From an uncultured Bacteroidales bacterium (GTDB lineage: Bacteria; Bacteroidota; Bacteroidia; Bacteroidales; UBA932): a stretch of 46,866 bases of DNA. The notes beneath the pieces are model-generated. The model saw only the letters and a list, made by a program, of their open reading frames with translations. It did not search any database and was not told the origin of the DNA. The stretch spans positions 1 through 46,866 of the forward strand of contig CAKUXR010000024.1 of assembly GCA_934700615.1 (NCBI GenBank), written 5' to 3'. Positions 31,896-41,136 of the stretch are shown here, piece by piece (position 1 is the first letter of the stretch; each line of letters begins with the position of its first letter). The position numbers and the translations under genes are program-made.

Positions 31896-33374
31896 CAGTA
31901 CGATGCAATGATGGGAAATGTTCCTGAAATGGAGGATGAGAAACCGACCGTGAAACTGCCGGATGAGCACACGGCACTTTTCGCTCCGCTCGGATATCCG
32001 GTAGAGGCAGCATACGGAACTCTTACGGTAAAGCCAAGTATGCCTCCACAGAGCGCAAACGCCCAGGTAGATTGGTCCGAAAAACAGCCGTATATCTTCA
32101 ACTTGAACAATAAGAGTCTGGTGGATGAGTACCTCCTGCTGGATGACTGCTTCAAGAACGGATATTTCAAGACTCTTACTCCGGCACATGCACGATATGA
32201 AAATGTAGAAGGCGAACTCTATGCTCGTGCCAACGAGTTGAACAAACTCGTAGAATTGATGGAAGAAGCAAGAAGCGAGTACGGCAGCGATTCTCCTCAA
32301 TGGGTAATAAACGGACTGCACGACAAGATCGCGTCCATTCTCGAGGGCGAAAAGTATAAGACTCTCATAAAGAGTTCAATATCTCCATTCTTCACTGTCA
32401 AAGGACTCATCAATGACGAGACGAAGAAGTATTTCCAGGAACATGGCGGCTATGAGAACGCTACCAATGTGACTATGACCAAATGGGATCCGAAACCTGT
32501 AAAACAAAGCATTTCCACTTCAGGATCGAGCCAGAGCGGCACCATCGTTAGCGAGAACGCTTCCGGAGCACACGTGGATATCGGCGGAATTATCTACGTA
32601 GTACACGCAAGTAAGGGTTTTGCCTTCGCTTCCGAGGCCGTGAACACCGCTGTCGCAGGCAAGGACATCGTCATGCCCGACTATATCAATTACAAAGGCA
32701 AGAGAATCCCTGTCACGGAAATGCGCGGTGATATTTTCTGGGGTAAACATATAAAATCCATCAAACTGCCGTCAACATTGACAGAAATATCGAACGCCTC
32801 GCTCAGGGAGACAGACATCAGCGAAATCGTGATTCCGTCATCGGTGAAAATCATTCAGGGCTCGGCATTTTATGGTTGCAAGAATCTGAAGAAGGTCGTT
32901 TTCGAGAGCGACAAGATAGATGAGTTGCATGGATGTTTCCAGAACTGCACCAGCCTCCAGAGCATCAAACTGCCTCGCTATGTGGGACTTACAAGCTATG
33001 ACATGTTCAGCGGCTGCACCAGTCTCACGAGCGTGACTCTTCCTGAGAACCTTACGGAAATCAAAGACGGAACATTCGAGAACTGCACCAAACTCACTAC
33101 CATAAACATTCCTGCCAGCGTAACCAAAGTCGGCAGTCACGTGTTTTCCGACAGCGGTGTGGTTTCCCTCGACCTTTCCCACGTTTTGGAAATCGGAGAA
33201 TTCACATTCGACAATTGCAAGAGCCTGAAAAACTTGAAATTGAATTCCAAACTGAAGGATGACTTCCTTATGGAAATTTACCCTGACATGATGACCTGTC
33301 CTTACATGCAGGTCAAATGGGAGAACAACCAGTATGTATATCCCGCAGGACTTGAATTTGTTGATACCGAATAG
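31671..33374 (+). CDS. BspA-type leucine-rich-repeat surface protein
   Basis: A 567-residue secreted protein. Signal peptide to about residue 22 (CSDAQ), a Lys/Thr-rich low-complexity segment (about 45-70), a helical middle (about 130-260) and, from about residue 304 (GGIIYVVHASKGFAFASEAV), a C-terminal LRR_5 domain. The repeats (about 340-535) have the treponemal/BspA form: LTEIKDGTFENCTKLTTINI, then PASVTKVGSHVF. BspA-like proteins bind host proteins or other bacteria. No sorting signal of the type IX system was recognised. The gene leads an apparent operon with the next two genes (12 bp to the next ATG). Confidence 0.8.
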   Translation: MKTRNILSLCTALLMSMPCSDAQSFKDGLKNIGDKIGKQIVKTTQAAKNQTTGSKPTTQKPAASKTSDRDKALQKQYDAMMGNVPEMEDEKPTVKLPDEHTALFAPLGYPVEAAYGTLTVKPSMPPQSANAQVDWSEKQPYIFNLNNKSLVDEYLLLDDCFKNGYFKTLTPAHARYENVEGELYARANELNKLVELMEEARSEYGSDSPQWVINGLHDKIASILEGEKYKTLIKSSISPFFTVKGLINDETKKYFQEHGGYENATNVTMTKWDPKPVKQSISTSGSSQSGTIVSENASGAHVDIGGIIYVVHASKGFAFASEAVNTAVAGKDIVMPDYINYKGKRIPVTEMRGDIFWGKHIKSIKLPSTLTEISNASLRETDISEIVIPSSVKIIQGSAFYGCKNLKKVVFESDKIDELHGCFQNCTSLQSIKLPRYVGLTSYDMFSGCTSLTSVTLPENLTEIKDGTFENCTKLTTINIPASVTKVGSHVFSDSGVVSLDLSHVLEIGEFTFDNCKSLKNLKLNSKLKDDFLMEIYPDMMTCPYMQVKWENNQYVYPAGLEFVDTE

Positions 33375-33386
33375 AAACGACGCTCT

Positions 33387-35765
33387 ATGACTACGAAAGA
33401 TACAGCTAAATATGTGATTCTGACAATGTTGTCAATGGCGGCCATCTTGCTGCCGCTGACGACATCAGCACAGGACAAACCAAAAATCAAAAGCATTGAC
33501 CTGGTCATTCCTGTCCCGAAACCTGGAACGGACCTTTGGGACGCGCGGGAGGTGCAGCCGACTTCGGCGACCACCGAATATGGCGACCTTGCCCCTACCG
33601 GAGATATCCAGCTTATGGAAGCGGATTATATCGGCGATTTCGTAGAGAAAGACAGTGGCGAGATGCTGTTCAGAGACGGATTCGACTACAAAGCCGTATT
33701 CAAAGTGATGATAAACCCGAGCGGGAAATACCAGACCGACTATTATTTCAAGAATAATGACTATGGTATCGACGGCAGCAGGATTAAGATTACCGTAAAT
33801 GGAAAAGAGGCGAAAGTGAAGCCAAGCGTCCCATATTTCATATCCATAGAGACAATGGTTTCCGTCGGAAAAGGCGGGGCCGGCTCGGAACGGGAAGCCG
33901 CGCAGAACGTGAAATCAGATTACGAACTGAACAAAGACTCTTACCGCAGGTCCCGCAAGGCCTACTCCATCGACGAGGCCAATGCCCTCAGCCCTGATAT
34001 CAATCCTTGGCCGCTGATTGTCATCAACGATTCGTATGCCCCGCGATTCTATGCCAATGTTGAAGGAGAATTCAAGGGACAGAAGACCATGCGCGTGACC
34101 AGGATAATAGTAGATACTGACAATGATTTCATCCAAGATTGCGCGGCAGGTGATGTAAACAACTTCATACAAGGAACTTACAACATTCGCGAAGTATGGC
34201 TGAGCCAGAAAGTGGACGTCCAGAAGTTCATCAGGACCATCTGTAATATCTATCAGGGTGACAGGGATTTTTCAACAAGTATCTACCATCCGTATAACAG
34301 CTACCTGTGCCAGAATAAAAGGGCAACTATATTCATTCCGGAATCAGAAGCCGACAATGTAATGAAAATGGTTACCCGAGAAACTTGGTCATACCCTATA
34401 TTGTTCACGATAAAGACATATCAGGGTGACGTATTCTCTGCTCAGAAAGCCGGAGCCGATGCCGCAAAACCTTTCTGCACGCATCATGTCTTCACGGAAA
34501 AAGTAGCTTCCCCTGACAACATTTACAAGGATTATTCATGCAAGAATTTCACGTCGTACTATTATTCATGCAAATACTGCGGAAAATGCGAGCATAACCC
34601 CGCCCATACTTTCGAGATAAAATATACGGACTTTGATTACCCGCTGCACATATTCGAACAGCCTTTGGCCAATGACCAGGCATATATAGGCAAAAACTCC
34701 GCCGGCCAGCACGTATGGTGGTACAGCTGCATCTGGTGCGGCATGTCAGAAGGATATGACCAGAAGCACTTTACAAAAGTCGCATGGAAAGCGACCGGAA
34801 ACGAAATGGGTTATGAAGACTTCAGGAAGGCCATGGCCGAACAGGCAGAAGGTTTCGAAACTGAGGCAAGACTTACCACCACGACGCAACCGGGAACGTT
34901 CATCCTTCCGTACAAGTCAGACGCCAAGATGAGCACTGCTTTCCAGAGTTCCGTAAACTTCGCATTGTGCGACAATCTTCTGGACGACATGATACTCGGA
35001 AATGACTACACCGCACAGGCGACATTGCTTCAGGTAAGATCGCTCGCAATCCGTCTGGCAGAGGAGCTCATCGGACACGAAATCAAACTCGGCAAGAAGC
35101 AGTCCGGCGACAAGTTCGCGGCGAAATGCGCCATCCTCGGAATCGACTGCATCCCGTCAGCATCTGCATCCGTCAATGCCAATGCCACCCGTCAGGATAT
35201 GGCCGCAATTCTCTACAAGGCATTGCGTTACATCGAAAACCAGGGCATCTACGCCTACACAGAATTCGATAATGGACTGGACAAATACATTGACAAGAAA
35301 GAAATCAGCCCTGCCGCAGAAGAGGCCATGAGTTTCATGGAGGCACTGGGACTTGTCAAAGGCAAGACGGCCACTACCATCTGCCCTAACGAAATCTGCT
35401 CCATCGAGCAGGCAATCGACGTGGCAGAAAAATGCACACATGCACATCAGCTAGGCTGGTACCAGGTGAGAGCATGGGGAGAAGGAGTCGGACGCGACTT
35501 TAAAGGTTGCGTTTACACAGGCCCGTCCGAAGGCTATTCGACATTCCAGACTTACGCTCCGGGGGAAAGAGTGTGGGTTACAGGTCCGCGCATCGGCGGC
35601 ATGTGGGAATTCCTGCCTATCGTGGACAGATATACCGGCAAGACAGTATATGTGAAAGCCGAATGGTACACACCTGTAAGAAAACATGTGTTCACCTCGA
35701 AGAAGACCGTCAAGACCATAGAGTTCAAAGACTACTGGGATGGAACCGGCATGTGGACCCTATAG
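33387..35765 (+). CDS. secreted protein with Cys-pair ribbons and SLH-like segment, function unknown
   Basis: A 792-residue protein with signal peptide (ILLPLTTSAQ). I do not recognise a family for the first ~360 residues, which look beta-rich. Residues about 365-460 hold Cys pairs spaced like zinc ribbons (SCKYCGKCEHNPAHTFE and later SCIWCGMSEGYDQKHF), as in the CxxC...H repeats of some gut surface proteins. Residues about 590-680 (ATRQDMAAILYKALRYIE ... KYIDKKEISPAAEEAMSFME, LGLVKG) follow the pattern of S-layer-homology domains. The C-terminus is a small SH3-like or beta domain (YAPGERVWVTGPRIGG). Its position after the LRR gene suggests a shared surface role. Confidence 0.6.
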   Translation: MTTKDTAKYVILTMLSMAAILLPLTTSAQDKPKIKSIDLVIPVPKPGTDLWDAREVQPTSATTEYGDLAPTGDIQLMEADYIGDFVEKDSGEMLFRDGFDYKAVFKVMINPSGKYQTDYYFKNNDYGIDGSRIKITVNGKEAKVKPSVPYFISIETMVSVGKGGAGSEREAAQNVKSDYELNKDSYRRSRKAYSIDEANALSPDINPWPLIVINDSYAPRFYANVEGEFKGQKTMRVTRIIVDTDNDFIQDCAAGDVNNFIQGTYNIREVWLSQKVDVQKFIRTICNIYQGDRDFSTSIYHPYNSYLCQNKRATIFIPESEADNVMKMVTRETWSYPILFTIKTYQGDVFSAQKAGADAAKPFCTHHVFTEKVASPDNIYKDYSCKNFTSYYYSCKYCGKCEHNPAHTFEIKYTDFDYPLHIFEQPLANDQAYIGKNSAGQHVWWYSCIWCGMSEGYDQKHFTKVAWKATGNEMGYEDFRKAMAEQAEGFETEARLTTTTQPGTFILPYKSDAKMSTAFQSSVNFALCDNLLDDMILGNDYTAQATLLQVRSLAIRLAEELIGHEIKLGKKQSGDKFAAKCAILGIDCIPSASASVNANATRQDMAAILYKALRYIENQGIYAYTEFDNGLDKYIDKKEISPAAEEAMSFMEALGLVKGKTATTICPNEICSIEQAIDVAEKCTHAHQLGWYQVRAWGEGVGRDFKGCVYTGPSEGYSTFQTYAPGERVWVTGPRIGGMWEFLPIVDRYTGKTVYVKAEWYTPVRKHVFTSKKTVKTIEFKDYWDGTGMWTL

Positions 35766-35797
35766 GTTCACCTTTCTTCGCGCCACGGTCAATGATA

Positions 35798-35824
35798 CCT
35801 GCAAGAGTTCAGTTCCCTTGCAGG
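35798..35824 (+). terminator. hairpin between the 792-residue protein and the hydrolase
   Basis: CCTGCAAG-N11-CTTGCAGG, perfect 8-bp arms, 33 bp after the stop at 35765. No U-run follows, so it may be an attenuator or an mRNA-stabilising structure rather than a strong terminator. The hydrolase ATG is 51 bp downstream. Confidence 0.4.
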
Positions 35825-35874
35825 CTTGAAATTTGCGGCGAAAAACCTGACACAATTCCCCAACACGAGAAAAC

Positions 35875-36525
35875 ATGAAAACGACAATATGGAAAGGCGC
35901 AGATGACAGAAGCCTCCCGACAGTTTATATCCACTCGGTAGCCGGAGACGGGCACAACGTCTGGAACAGGTGCAGAGAAATGGGATGCCCTGAATTCAAC
36001 CTCGTATCCATACACGACTTCGACTTCGAAGGCGAACTGACACCGTGGCCCGCACCGGGCGTCAGAAAGGGACTGCCGATGTTCAATGGCAACGCGGACA
36101 GGCACATCGGAAAACTTCTGGACGAGATAATGCCGGAAGTGGAGAGAAACCTGCCACACCCGAGTTCTGTCAATGCCATTGCAGGATATTCATTGGCAGG
36201 GCTGTTCGCGTTCTGGAGCCAATGGAAGACAGACGTGTTCCACAGAGTCGGATGCGGGTCAGCCTCATTCTGGTACCCCGGTTTCATTGACTTCATGAAC
36301 ACCAACGCAATGAAGAGCAAGCCCGACTACATATACCTGTCGTTGGGCGACAACGAAAGCAACACGAAGCACCCTGTAATGAGCCGCGTAGGAGAATGCA
36401 CCGACCAGGTACTGTCATTCCTCGACAAGACCGGAATCGCGCACGACTTCGAAATAAACCCCGGAAACCACTTCTCCGACCCTGACGGAAGACTGGCAAA
36501 AGCCATCAATGCTATTTTGAAGTAA
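35875..36525 (+). CDS. alpha/beta hydrolase, esterase-like
   Basis: A 216-residue cytosolic protein without signal peptide. The nucleophile elbow is GYSLAGL (Ser106); His199 in NPGNHFSDPDG is the likely catalytic His, with Asp159 or Glu161 (SLGDNESNT) as the acid. The fold and length match compact esterases of the putative-esterase (Fes/IroE-like) group. Substrate unknown. The last 14 bp overlap the end of nrdG on the opposite strand (36512-36525), so the two genes converge tail to tail without a terminator between them. Confidence 0.7.
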   Translation: MKTTIWKGADDRSLPTVYIHSVAGDGHNVWNRCREMGCPEFNLVSIHDFDFEGELTPWPAPGVRKGLPMFNGNADRHIGKLLDEIMPEVERNLPHPSSVNAIAGYSLAGLFAFWSQWKTDVFHRVGCGSASFWYPGFIDFMNTNAMKSKPDYIYLSLGDNESNTKHPVMSRVGECTDQVLSFLDKTGIAHDFEINPGNHFSDPDGRLAKAINAILK

Positions 36526-37036
36526 GGAGAGGGTCAATGCCTTTGTGCCAGAACCTTGAGGTGATGTCCTCCAGAACATAGCCGGAATCACCGGAATCCG
36601 ATACGGCCGACTTGCGTATCACGTGATACAGACGCTGGTTAGTGGACGGATTGTTCAAAGGTCCGCAGGACGGACGATAAGGCCCTACCTTGACATAGTC
36701 AAAAGCCAGGAACATGTCATCCCCTACAGTTTCCCTTCCAGAATAAATGGCCAATGCCAATGACGGATGGGCTGAACGGATATATGAAGCCAATGACATA
36801 AGAGCCTGATGGTCATTGCCTTCACCGAGAAAAAGAAAACAGTTTACACCGAAATTGTCTGCCAGCATTGACTCAACTCTTTCCGGCGTCAGCTCCAGTC
36901 CGATATCGGTCCGGAGAAACGGGGAATGGCAGCCTTCACACAGTCCGGTACAGTTCGAGATATCCACGGCCAGCGTCACCTTGTCCGGAATTTCTTCCAT
37001 CACGACGCTGGTCATCTCCGGCACATACTTTATCAT
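36512..37036 (-). CDS. nrdG: anaerobic ribonucleotide reductase activating enzyme
   Basis: 174 residues from the ATG at 37036, which overlaps the nrdD stop by 4 bp (ATGA), so the two are coupled; the frame is open slightly further to a TTG. The radical-SAM cluster motif CxxxCxxC is at Cys29, Cys33 and Cys36 (ISNCTGLCEGCHSPFL). NrdG uses S-adenosylmethionine to form the glycyl radical on NrdD under anoxic conditions. Its coding end overlaps that of the plus-strand hydrolase. Confidence 0.95.
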   Translation of the reverse strand: MIKYVPEMTSVVMEEIPDKVTLAVDISNCTGLCEGCHSPFLRTDIGLELTPERVESMLADNFGVNCFLFLGEGNDHQALMSLASYIRSAHPSLALAIYSGRETVGDDMFLAFDYVKVGPYRPSCGPLNNPSTNQRLYHVIRKSAVSDSGDSGYVLEDITSRFWHKGIDPLLTSK

Positions 37037-39228
37037 TGACAATCCTCAGCGTAAAATCTGTGCTCCGCCTCCTCCTGGCGCATCTCGCTGAAAGAAGAAA
37101 CCCTCTTCAGATAACCGATGACGCGGGTGAGGTAATCCAAATTCTTGCTTCCGCACTTAGGGCACACTGTCAATGTATCCTTGCTGATATATCCGCAGTC
37201 GTTGCAGACGGTATTGCGGCAGTTGAATGTGAAATAATTCGTACCGTAATGGGCTGCGACATTGAGCAGCTGCCTGTACTGGTCCTTGCTCAGATGCTCG
37301 GCAATGTTCATGTGGAGGGCCGAGCCGCCGTCGAGATACTTCACATAATCCTCACCATGGAGCTTGAACTTGTCAATCATGGAAAGTGCATCATCCTCAG
37401 GATTATAGAAGTACGAACTGTACATATTGTGCTTAGGGGAAACGAAGAAACCGTCCTTCTTGTCCCACTTGTAATTCTTGCCCGACAAGTTCTCGCCCGG
37501 AACGAACTCGGTATTGAACATGGTCTCGCGGGTCTTGTCCTTCCTGTTGGAAATGTTTATGGTCTCGAGAATGGTATTGACGAACTCACGGTATCCCTCA
37601 TTCGGAGAAATCTCCAGACCGAGGAACTCGGCCGCATCGGTAAGACCATTGACACCGACAGTCAGGTACTGCTTGCGCATGTCGATGAAACCAGCCTTAT
37701 AGACATCGAGCATGTCTGCCTTGAGGAAATCGAGAATGATCTCATTGAAAGCAGTCTGGTACTTGTGGACACGGCCGGTCATCTCGCTGATTTCCGCGTC
37801 GATGGCCTTGTACAACTCGCCCCTGTCGTATTTCAGGTCGGCAGGAAGCGGCTGTCCCTCAGGAATGTCAATGCCCTGAGTCTGCTTGAAGAACTTCCTT
37901 GCGGCAATCTGGATAAGTCTGTTAAGGTTTATGGTCATGACTGACTTCGAACCGGTAGCCACGGAGGCGGTTCCCATAGAATACTGATGGGTGGTATGAT
38001 TGTGTTCCTCGTCCGTATTGTCCAAGTCTTTCAATGAGTTGCGCAGACGGCAGCAGCTTGAGAGGCTGTCTGGACTGTTCGAAATGTAGCAGAAGAAACT
38101 GTGTCCCTTGGACCACATTTCAGCCGTGAAGTCAGCATATTCCTTGTCCGCATAATCGTCTCCTCCGTCAGTGAGAAGGGCCATGGTCTCGACAGGGAAA
38201 GTAAGGATATAGTCATTCCTCTCCTCGTTGAACCAATTCATGAAATGCTTCTGGAGCCAGGACAATGTCTCCCATTTCGGAGCCGTGCCGTCAGGGAAAC
38301 GGAAATCTCCGAACACGCCCTGGAAATACGGCTTGTCGAAATAGCCGATGTTCCAGAACACCGTCTGGTATCCGCGGTTTCCGGCCGGCATGTTCATGGA
38401 GTGGACAACCTGCTGGAAATAATTGTCAATGACTTTGACGAGGGTGCGCTGCTTTACATTGTTCTCTACCACCTCGCCGAGACGCTCGAGATAATCGTCT
38501 CCGTAGTCTTTTCTGATGAAATAGTCAAAGTACATCAGGAATTCAGGAGTAGCCACGGCACCCATAAACTGGGACGAAATCGAATAGACAAGGTTTATGA
38601 ACTCACCGCAGAATGACTTGAGGTCGGTAGGTGCCACGGACACGCCGCCGAGTTCCTTCAGTCCGCTTTCAAGGAAAGGATACATGGTGATGGCGACGCA
38701 GTACGGATATCCCGGTGTGCCGCTCTCGTCATGCTTGTAGAGAACGTGACTTTCAAGATCTTCGATATACTGTTCCGCAAGACGCTTGCTGTACATCGCC
38801 TTAATCTTGTCCTTCATTATATAGCGGTTCTGCTTGATGTTGTTCTCTTTGTAGAGTTCCTGCCCGAGGGTCACGATATTCTTGCGGGTGACATTGGCAT
38901 TGGCATCGAACTTCGAACCGGTCGCGGCATTCGAAGCCTTGATGTAGTCGCGGATGAAATCACGCTTCTTGCGGAGGTCCACGCCGGCATCGAATTTTTC
39001 AATGTAGGCGACGGCGACCTTCTTGTTTATGGACATCAATGACTCCTCGACCTGTCGGCGAATTTCCTTGCTGGCAATCTTGTCATATATGTACAGATTA
39101 TCGACAATTGACACCACCACAGCCTCCGGGCACACTTCACCTGCAGACTTGTAGGCCTCGTGAATACCTCTCATCAGCTTTTCCCTATCGTACTCTTCAT
39201 ATGAGCCGTTAGTCTTATAGACATCCAT
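37033..39228 (-). CDS. nrdD: anaerobic ribonucleoside-triphosphate reductase (class III)
   Basis: A 731-residue enzyme that makes deoxyribonucleotides without oxygen. N-terminal ATP-cone (about 1-90, DVYKTNGSYEEYDREKLMRG), the catalytic ten-stranded barrel with the active-site Cys pair (SLSSCCRLRN), two CxxC zinc pairs near the end (VCNDCGY, VCPKCGS) and the glycyl radical loop RVIGYL with Gly705. All key residues are present. It is first in the nrdDG operon; a perfect consensus promoter and a large palindrome lie just upstream. An anaerobic lifestyle follows directly. Confidence 0.97.
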   Translation of the reverse strand: MDVYKTNGSYEEYDREKLMRGIHEAYKSAGEVCPEAVVVSIVDNLYIYDKIASKEIRRQVEESLMSINKKVAVAYIEKFDAGVDLRKKRDFIRDYIKASNAATGSKFDANANVTRKNIVTLGQELYKENNIKQNRYIMKDKIKAMYSKRLAEQYIEDLESHVLYKHDESGTPGYPYCVAITMYPFLESGLKELGGVSVAPTDLKSFCGEFINLVYSISSQFMGAVATPEFLMYFDYFIRKDYGDDYLERLGEVVENNVKQRTLVKVIDNYFQQVVHSMNMPAGNRGYQTVFWNIGYFDKPYFQGVFGDFRFPDGTAPKWETLSWLQKHFMNWFNEERNDYILTFPVETMALLTDGGDDYADKEYADFTAEMWSKGHSFFCYISNSPDSLSSCCRLRNSLKDLDNTDEEHNHTTHQYSMGTASVATGSKSVMTINLNRLIQIAARKFFKQTQGIDIPEGQPLPADLKYDRGELYKAIDAEISEMTGRVHKYQTAFNEIILDFLKADMLDVYKAGFIDMRKQYLTVGVNGLTDAAEFLGLEISPNEGYREFVNTILETINISNRKDKTRETMFNTEFVPGENLSGKNYKWDKKDGFFVSPKHNMYSSYFYNPEDDALSMIDKFKLHGEDYVKYLDGGSALHMNIAEHLSKDQYRQLLNVAAHYGTNYFTFNCRNTVCNDCGYISKDTLTVCPKCGSKNLDYLTRVIGYLKRVSSFSEMRQEEAEHRFYAEDCQ

Positions 39229-39248
39229 AATTTATAAATATTAAAAAT

Positions 39249-39284
39249 TGCAAACCATCCCCGGACGTCCGGAAACGGTTTGCA
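39249..39284. promoter_or_regulatory. nested palindrome over the nrdD transcription start
   Basis: Outer arms TGCAAACC / GGTTTGCA (perfect 8 bp, 39249-39256 and 39277-39284) surround a perfect 12-bp palindrome CCGGACGTCCGG (39261-39272). On the minus strand the -7 box ends inside the outer arm (G of TAATTTTG), so the palindrome would cover the start point. It may be the operator of a dimeric repressor (an NrdR- or redox-type regulator), or, if transcribed, a leader hairpin 21 bp before the ATG. Confidence 0.6.
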
Positions 39285-39313
39285 AAATTATAAAATCGTC
39301 ACTCCTTATCAAA
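39283..39313 (-). promoter_or_regulatory. promoter of nrdDG (perfect Bacteroidota consensus)
   Basis: Minus strand: TTTG (39310-39313), exactly 19 bp, then TAATTTTG (39283-39290), a full match to TTTG-N19-TAnnTTTG. Transcription would start near 39276, about 50 bp before the ATG. Within the folD-nrdD gap there is also a DnaA-box-like TTATCAACA at 39332-39340. Confidence 0.8.
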
Positions 39314-39414
39314 GGAATTTCTGCGGAAAAGTTATCAACAATCCACAGAGATTTCAACAGGCGCGACGGCAATGACTGATAATCAGCCGACTACCTGCAG
39401 GCGCCCCTGAAACT

Positions 39415-40272
39415 CTATTTGTTCATCTTTCGGAGGAAAAGTTCGATAGTGTTCTCCATCAGGCATGTGATGGTCATCGGACCCACACCGCCAGGCACAG
39501 GAGTAATCACTGATGCCAACGGAGCGACAGCCTCGTAATCCACGTCTCCACAGAGTTTTCCTGTTTCAGGATCGCGGTTCACACCTACGTCAATGACAAC
39601 AGTGCCCGGTGTAACCATGTCCTTGGTGACGAACTTGCTGCGGCCGATGGCGACAACCAGAATCTCAGCCTCACGTGTTACTGCAGGAAGGTCTGCGGTA
39701 CGGCTGTGACAGATGGTGACGGTGGCATTTCTGTCGAGAAGAAGCTTGGCCACAGGAAGACCTACAATCTGGCTTCTTCCTATTACGACAGCACGCTTGC
39801 CCTTGATTTCCACGCCTGCTTCCTCGAGCATCCTGATGATGCCCATAGGAGTACATGGTACTGTACAAGGCTGTTTCTGCCACAATGCGGCAACATTGAG
39901 AGGATGGAAACCATCGACATCCTTATCCTTGGAAATAGACGCGATCACCTTGTCTTCATTGATATGGTCAGGCAACGGGAGCTGGACCAGAATACCGTCG
40001 ACAGTATCATCAGCATTGAGTTCAGCTATCAGATCGAGCAGTTCTTTCTCAGAGATGTCAGCCGGTTTCAGAATAGTGGTATTGTGTATTCCGACCACTT
40101 CGGAGGCCTTTGCCTTGCCTTTCACGTATGACTGGCTTGCCGGATCTTCTCCTACCAGAATCACAACCAGATGAGGCACGCGGCCATATTTTTCAGGGAA
40201 TGTGCTGACCTGTGCAGCCATCTCCGCCTTAAGTTTGATGGAAAGTTCCTTTCCGCTTATTACTTTAGTCAT
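39415..40272 (-). CDS. folD: methylenetetrahydrofolate dehydrogenase / cyclohydrolase
   Basis: 285 residues from the ATG at 40272 (MTKVISGKELSIKLKAEMAA); the open frame further upstream has no homology. FolD converts 5,10-methylene-THF to 10-formyl-THF with NADP, linking one-carbon units to purine and formyl-Met synthesis. Signatures: Tyr49 and Lys53 (SYVKGKAKASEVVG), DGILVQLPLPDHI, KDVDGFHPLN, GRSQIVGLPVAKLL and PVPGGVGPMT. It is upstream of nrdD on the same strand (186-bp gap with its own promoter). It is divergent from the outer-membrane gene at 40468. Confidence 0.97.
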   Translation of the reverse strand: MTKVISGKELSIKLKAEMAAQVSTFPEKYGRVPHLVVILVGEDPASQSYVKGKAKASEVVGIHNTTILKPADISEKELLDLIAELNADDTVDGILVQLPLPDHINEDKVIASISKDKDVDGFHPLNVAALWQKQPCTVPCTPMGIIRMLEEAGVEIKGKRAVVIGRSQIVGLPVAKLLLDRNATVTICHSRTADLPAVTREAEILVVAIGRSKFVTKDMVTPGTVVIDVGVNRDPETGKLCGDVDYEAVAPLASVITPVPGGVGPMTITCLMENTIELFLRKMNK

Positions 40273-40467
40273 AGCATTATCTTTGTCCCCGAAAGATAAG
40301 TATTTTTTTCGAAATCCATAATGCCGGAGCATCTTGAGCGCATTTTTTATTGAAAAGATTATTTTTCGATAAAAAAACGGTAATGTGAGTAAAAAAACAC
40401 AAAAGCTTTCAAAATGGGATATTTTGTCTATCTTTCGAAAAATAAGATACAATAATTCTATACGGAT

Positions 40468-41022
40468 ATGAGAAGACTTTTTTTGATGGCCGTAATGGCA
40501 TTGTTTCCTGTGATCCTGTCGGCACAGGTGAAGCATGGCAGCGAATTTGAAGTCGGTGCCGGAGTCTCAATTTATGGCATAACCGGTTCTGTCGGTGGAC
40601 TTTCCAGAAATGCAGGCCCGACAGCGTATCTTGGATATGGCTATAGGTTTCATGATAATTTCGATGCTCTGTTCCGCGCCTCCTACAAGAACGGCAATGT
40701 CAAGGGTTGGACAGCCAGCGAAAACCCGACATATGTCAATACTAAATGTAATCAGGTCGAAGGAATGCTCGGCGTCGATTATGTCATATTGCCAAGCAAA
40801 CTGGTTCGTCCGTTTGTCGGTGCAGGAATCGGTGGCGGAGTATTGTTCGAGAAAATGGAAAACACGAGCTACAGCAATGCTTACGGCATAGTGGGACCAC
40901 ACTTTGGCGTTTCGATATGGCGCTTCCGTCTGTCGGTGGACCTGTGTTATGCCTTCGATGCCGAATATGGATTCGAGTCGGACATGTCGTCCAAGACATT
41001 TACCTTAGGCTTTCTGTTCTGA
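40468..41022 (+). CDS. small outer-membrane beta-barrel protein
   Basis: A 184-residue protein with signal peptide (MALFPVILSAQ) and about eight amphipathic strands rich in Gly and aromatic residues (FEVGAGVSIYGITGSVGG, PTAYLGYGYRFHDNFDALFR, VRPFVGAGIGGGVLF, FTLGFLF). This is the OmpA/OmpX-like barrel pattern (OMP_b-brl). Function unknown; such barrels stabilise the outer membrane or bind host factors. The 195-bp gap to folD holds only weak promoter-like TATCTTTC sequences, one on each strand. Confidence 0.75.
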   Translation: MRRLFLMAVMALFPVILSAQVKHGSEFEVGAGVSIYGITGSVGGLSRNAGPTAYLGYGYRFHDNFDALFRASYKNGNVKGWTASENPTYVNTKCNQVEGMLGVDYVILPSKLVRPFVGAGIGGGVLFEKMENTSYSNAYGIVGPHFGVSIWRFRLSVDLCYAFDAEYGFESDMSSKTFTLGFLF

Positions 41023-41136
41023 CAGTCTCTAGTGTAAAGCACAGAATTACACACATTGGTATGAATTGTTTACATAAAAATGAATTCATGTCATTATCGA
41101 TTAAAGACTTGATATGATTCAGTGCTATTTTTACAT

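Noticed and set aside
40273..40467. Divergent promoters of folD and the barrel gene (TATCTTTC on each strand)
   Set aside because: Both miss the last base of TAnnTTTG and lack a good -33 box at 19 bp, so they were not listed as promoters.
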